A stretch of 5,317 bases of DNA. It comes from Flavobacterium sp. GTDB lineage: Bacteria > Bacteroidota > Bacteroidia > Flavobacteriales > Flavobacteriaceae. Of the stretch, positions 5,316 through 5,317 are shown piece by piece (positions within the stretch are counted from its first letter, which is position 1; each line of letters begins with the position of its first letter). The DNA is taken from contig DMHA01000122.1 in the NCBI GenBank assembly GCA_003449615.1, forward strand, positions 1-5,317, given 5' to 3'. The notes beneath the pieces were generated by a model. It worked only from the letters and a program-made list of their open reading frames with translations, was not told where the DNA came from and searched no databases. The position numbers were made by a program, and so were the translations under genes.

Positions 5316-5317
5316 CT

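Overview
The window is AT-rich DNA from a member of the Bacteroidota, most likely a Flavobacterium or close relative in the Flavobacteriaceae. The clearest sign is the Bacteroidota-type promoter, TTTG or TTG, about 19-20 bases, then TAnnTTTG. It is complete before fahA, the histidine tRNA and the DUF2490 gene, and a bare -7 box stands before the lipoprotein gene and glyA. Shine-Dalgarno sequences are absent, and the proteins have a flavobacterial character (FahA, GlyA, a DUF2490 barrel protein).

Layout from left to right. On the minus strand are the N-terminal 260 codons of an unrecognised lipoprotein, open at the left edge, and then a full-length fumarylacetoacetase homologue (fahA). fahA is divergent from glyA (serine hydroxymethyltransferase, plus strand); a 108-base gap holds promoters for both. 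Next come tRNA-His(GTG) with a good rho-independent terminator, an approximately 250-base non-coding inverted-repeat element, and a TTG-started gene for an exported DUF2490 protein. The last 300 bases hold a minus-strand C-terminal gene fragment (possibly WbqC-like) that runs into a cluster of hairpins continuing past the right edge.

Functionally this is mostly housekeeping: the last step of tyrosine/phenylalanine breakdown, one-carbon metabolism, histidine decoding and envelope proteins. No operon joins the main genes; each appears to have its own promoter.

Points that stand out: (1) the FahA homologue keeps its metal ligands, but by alignment from memory to mouse FAH it has Asn in place of the catalytic His133 and of the substrate-contacting Arg142, with further changes at usually conserved positions; (2) a MITE-like inverted-repeat element behind tRNA-His is flanked by a near-perfect 10-base direct repeat; (3) a hairpin-rich repeat appears to have interrupted or replaced the body of a minus-strand gene at the right end.
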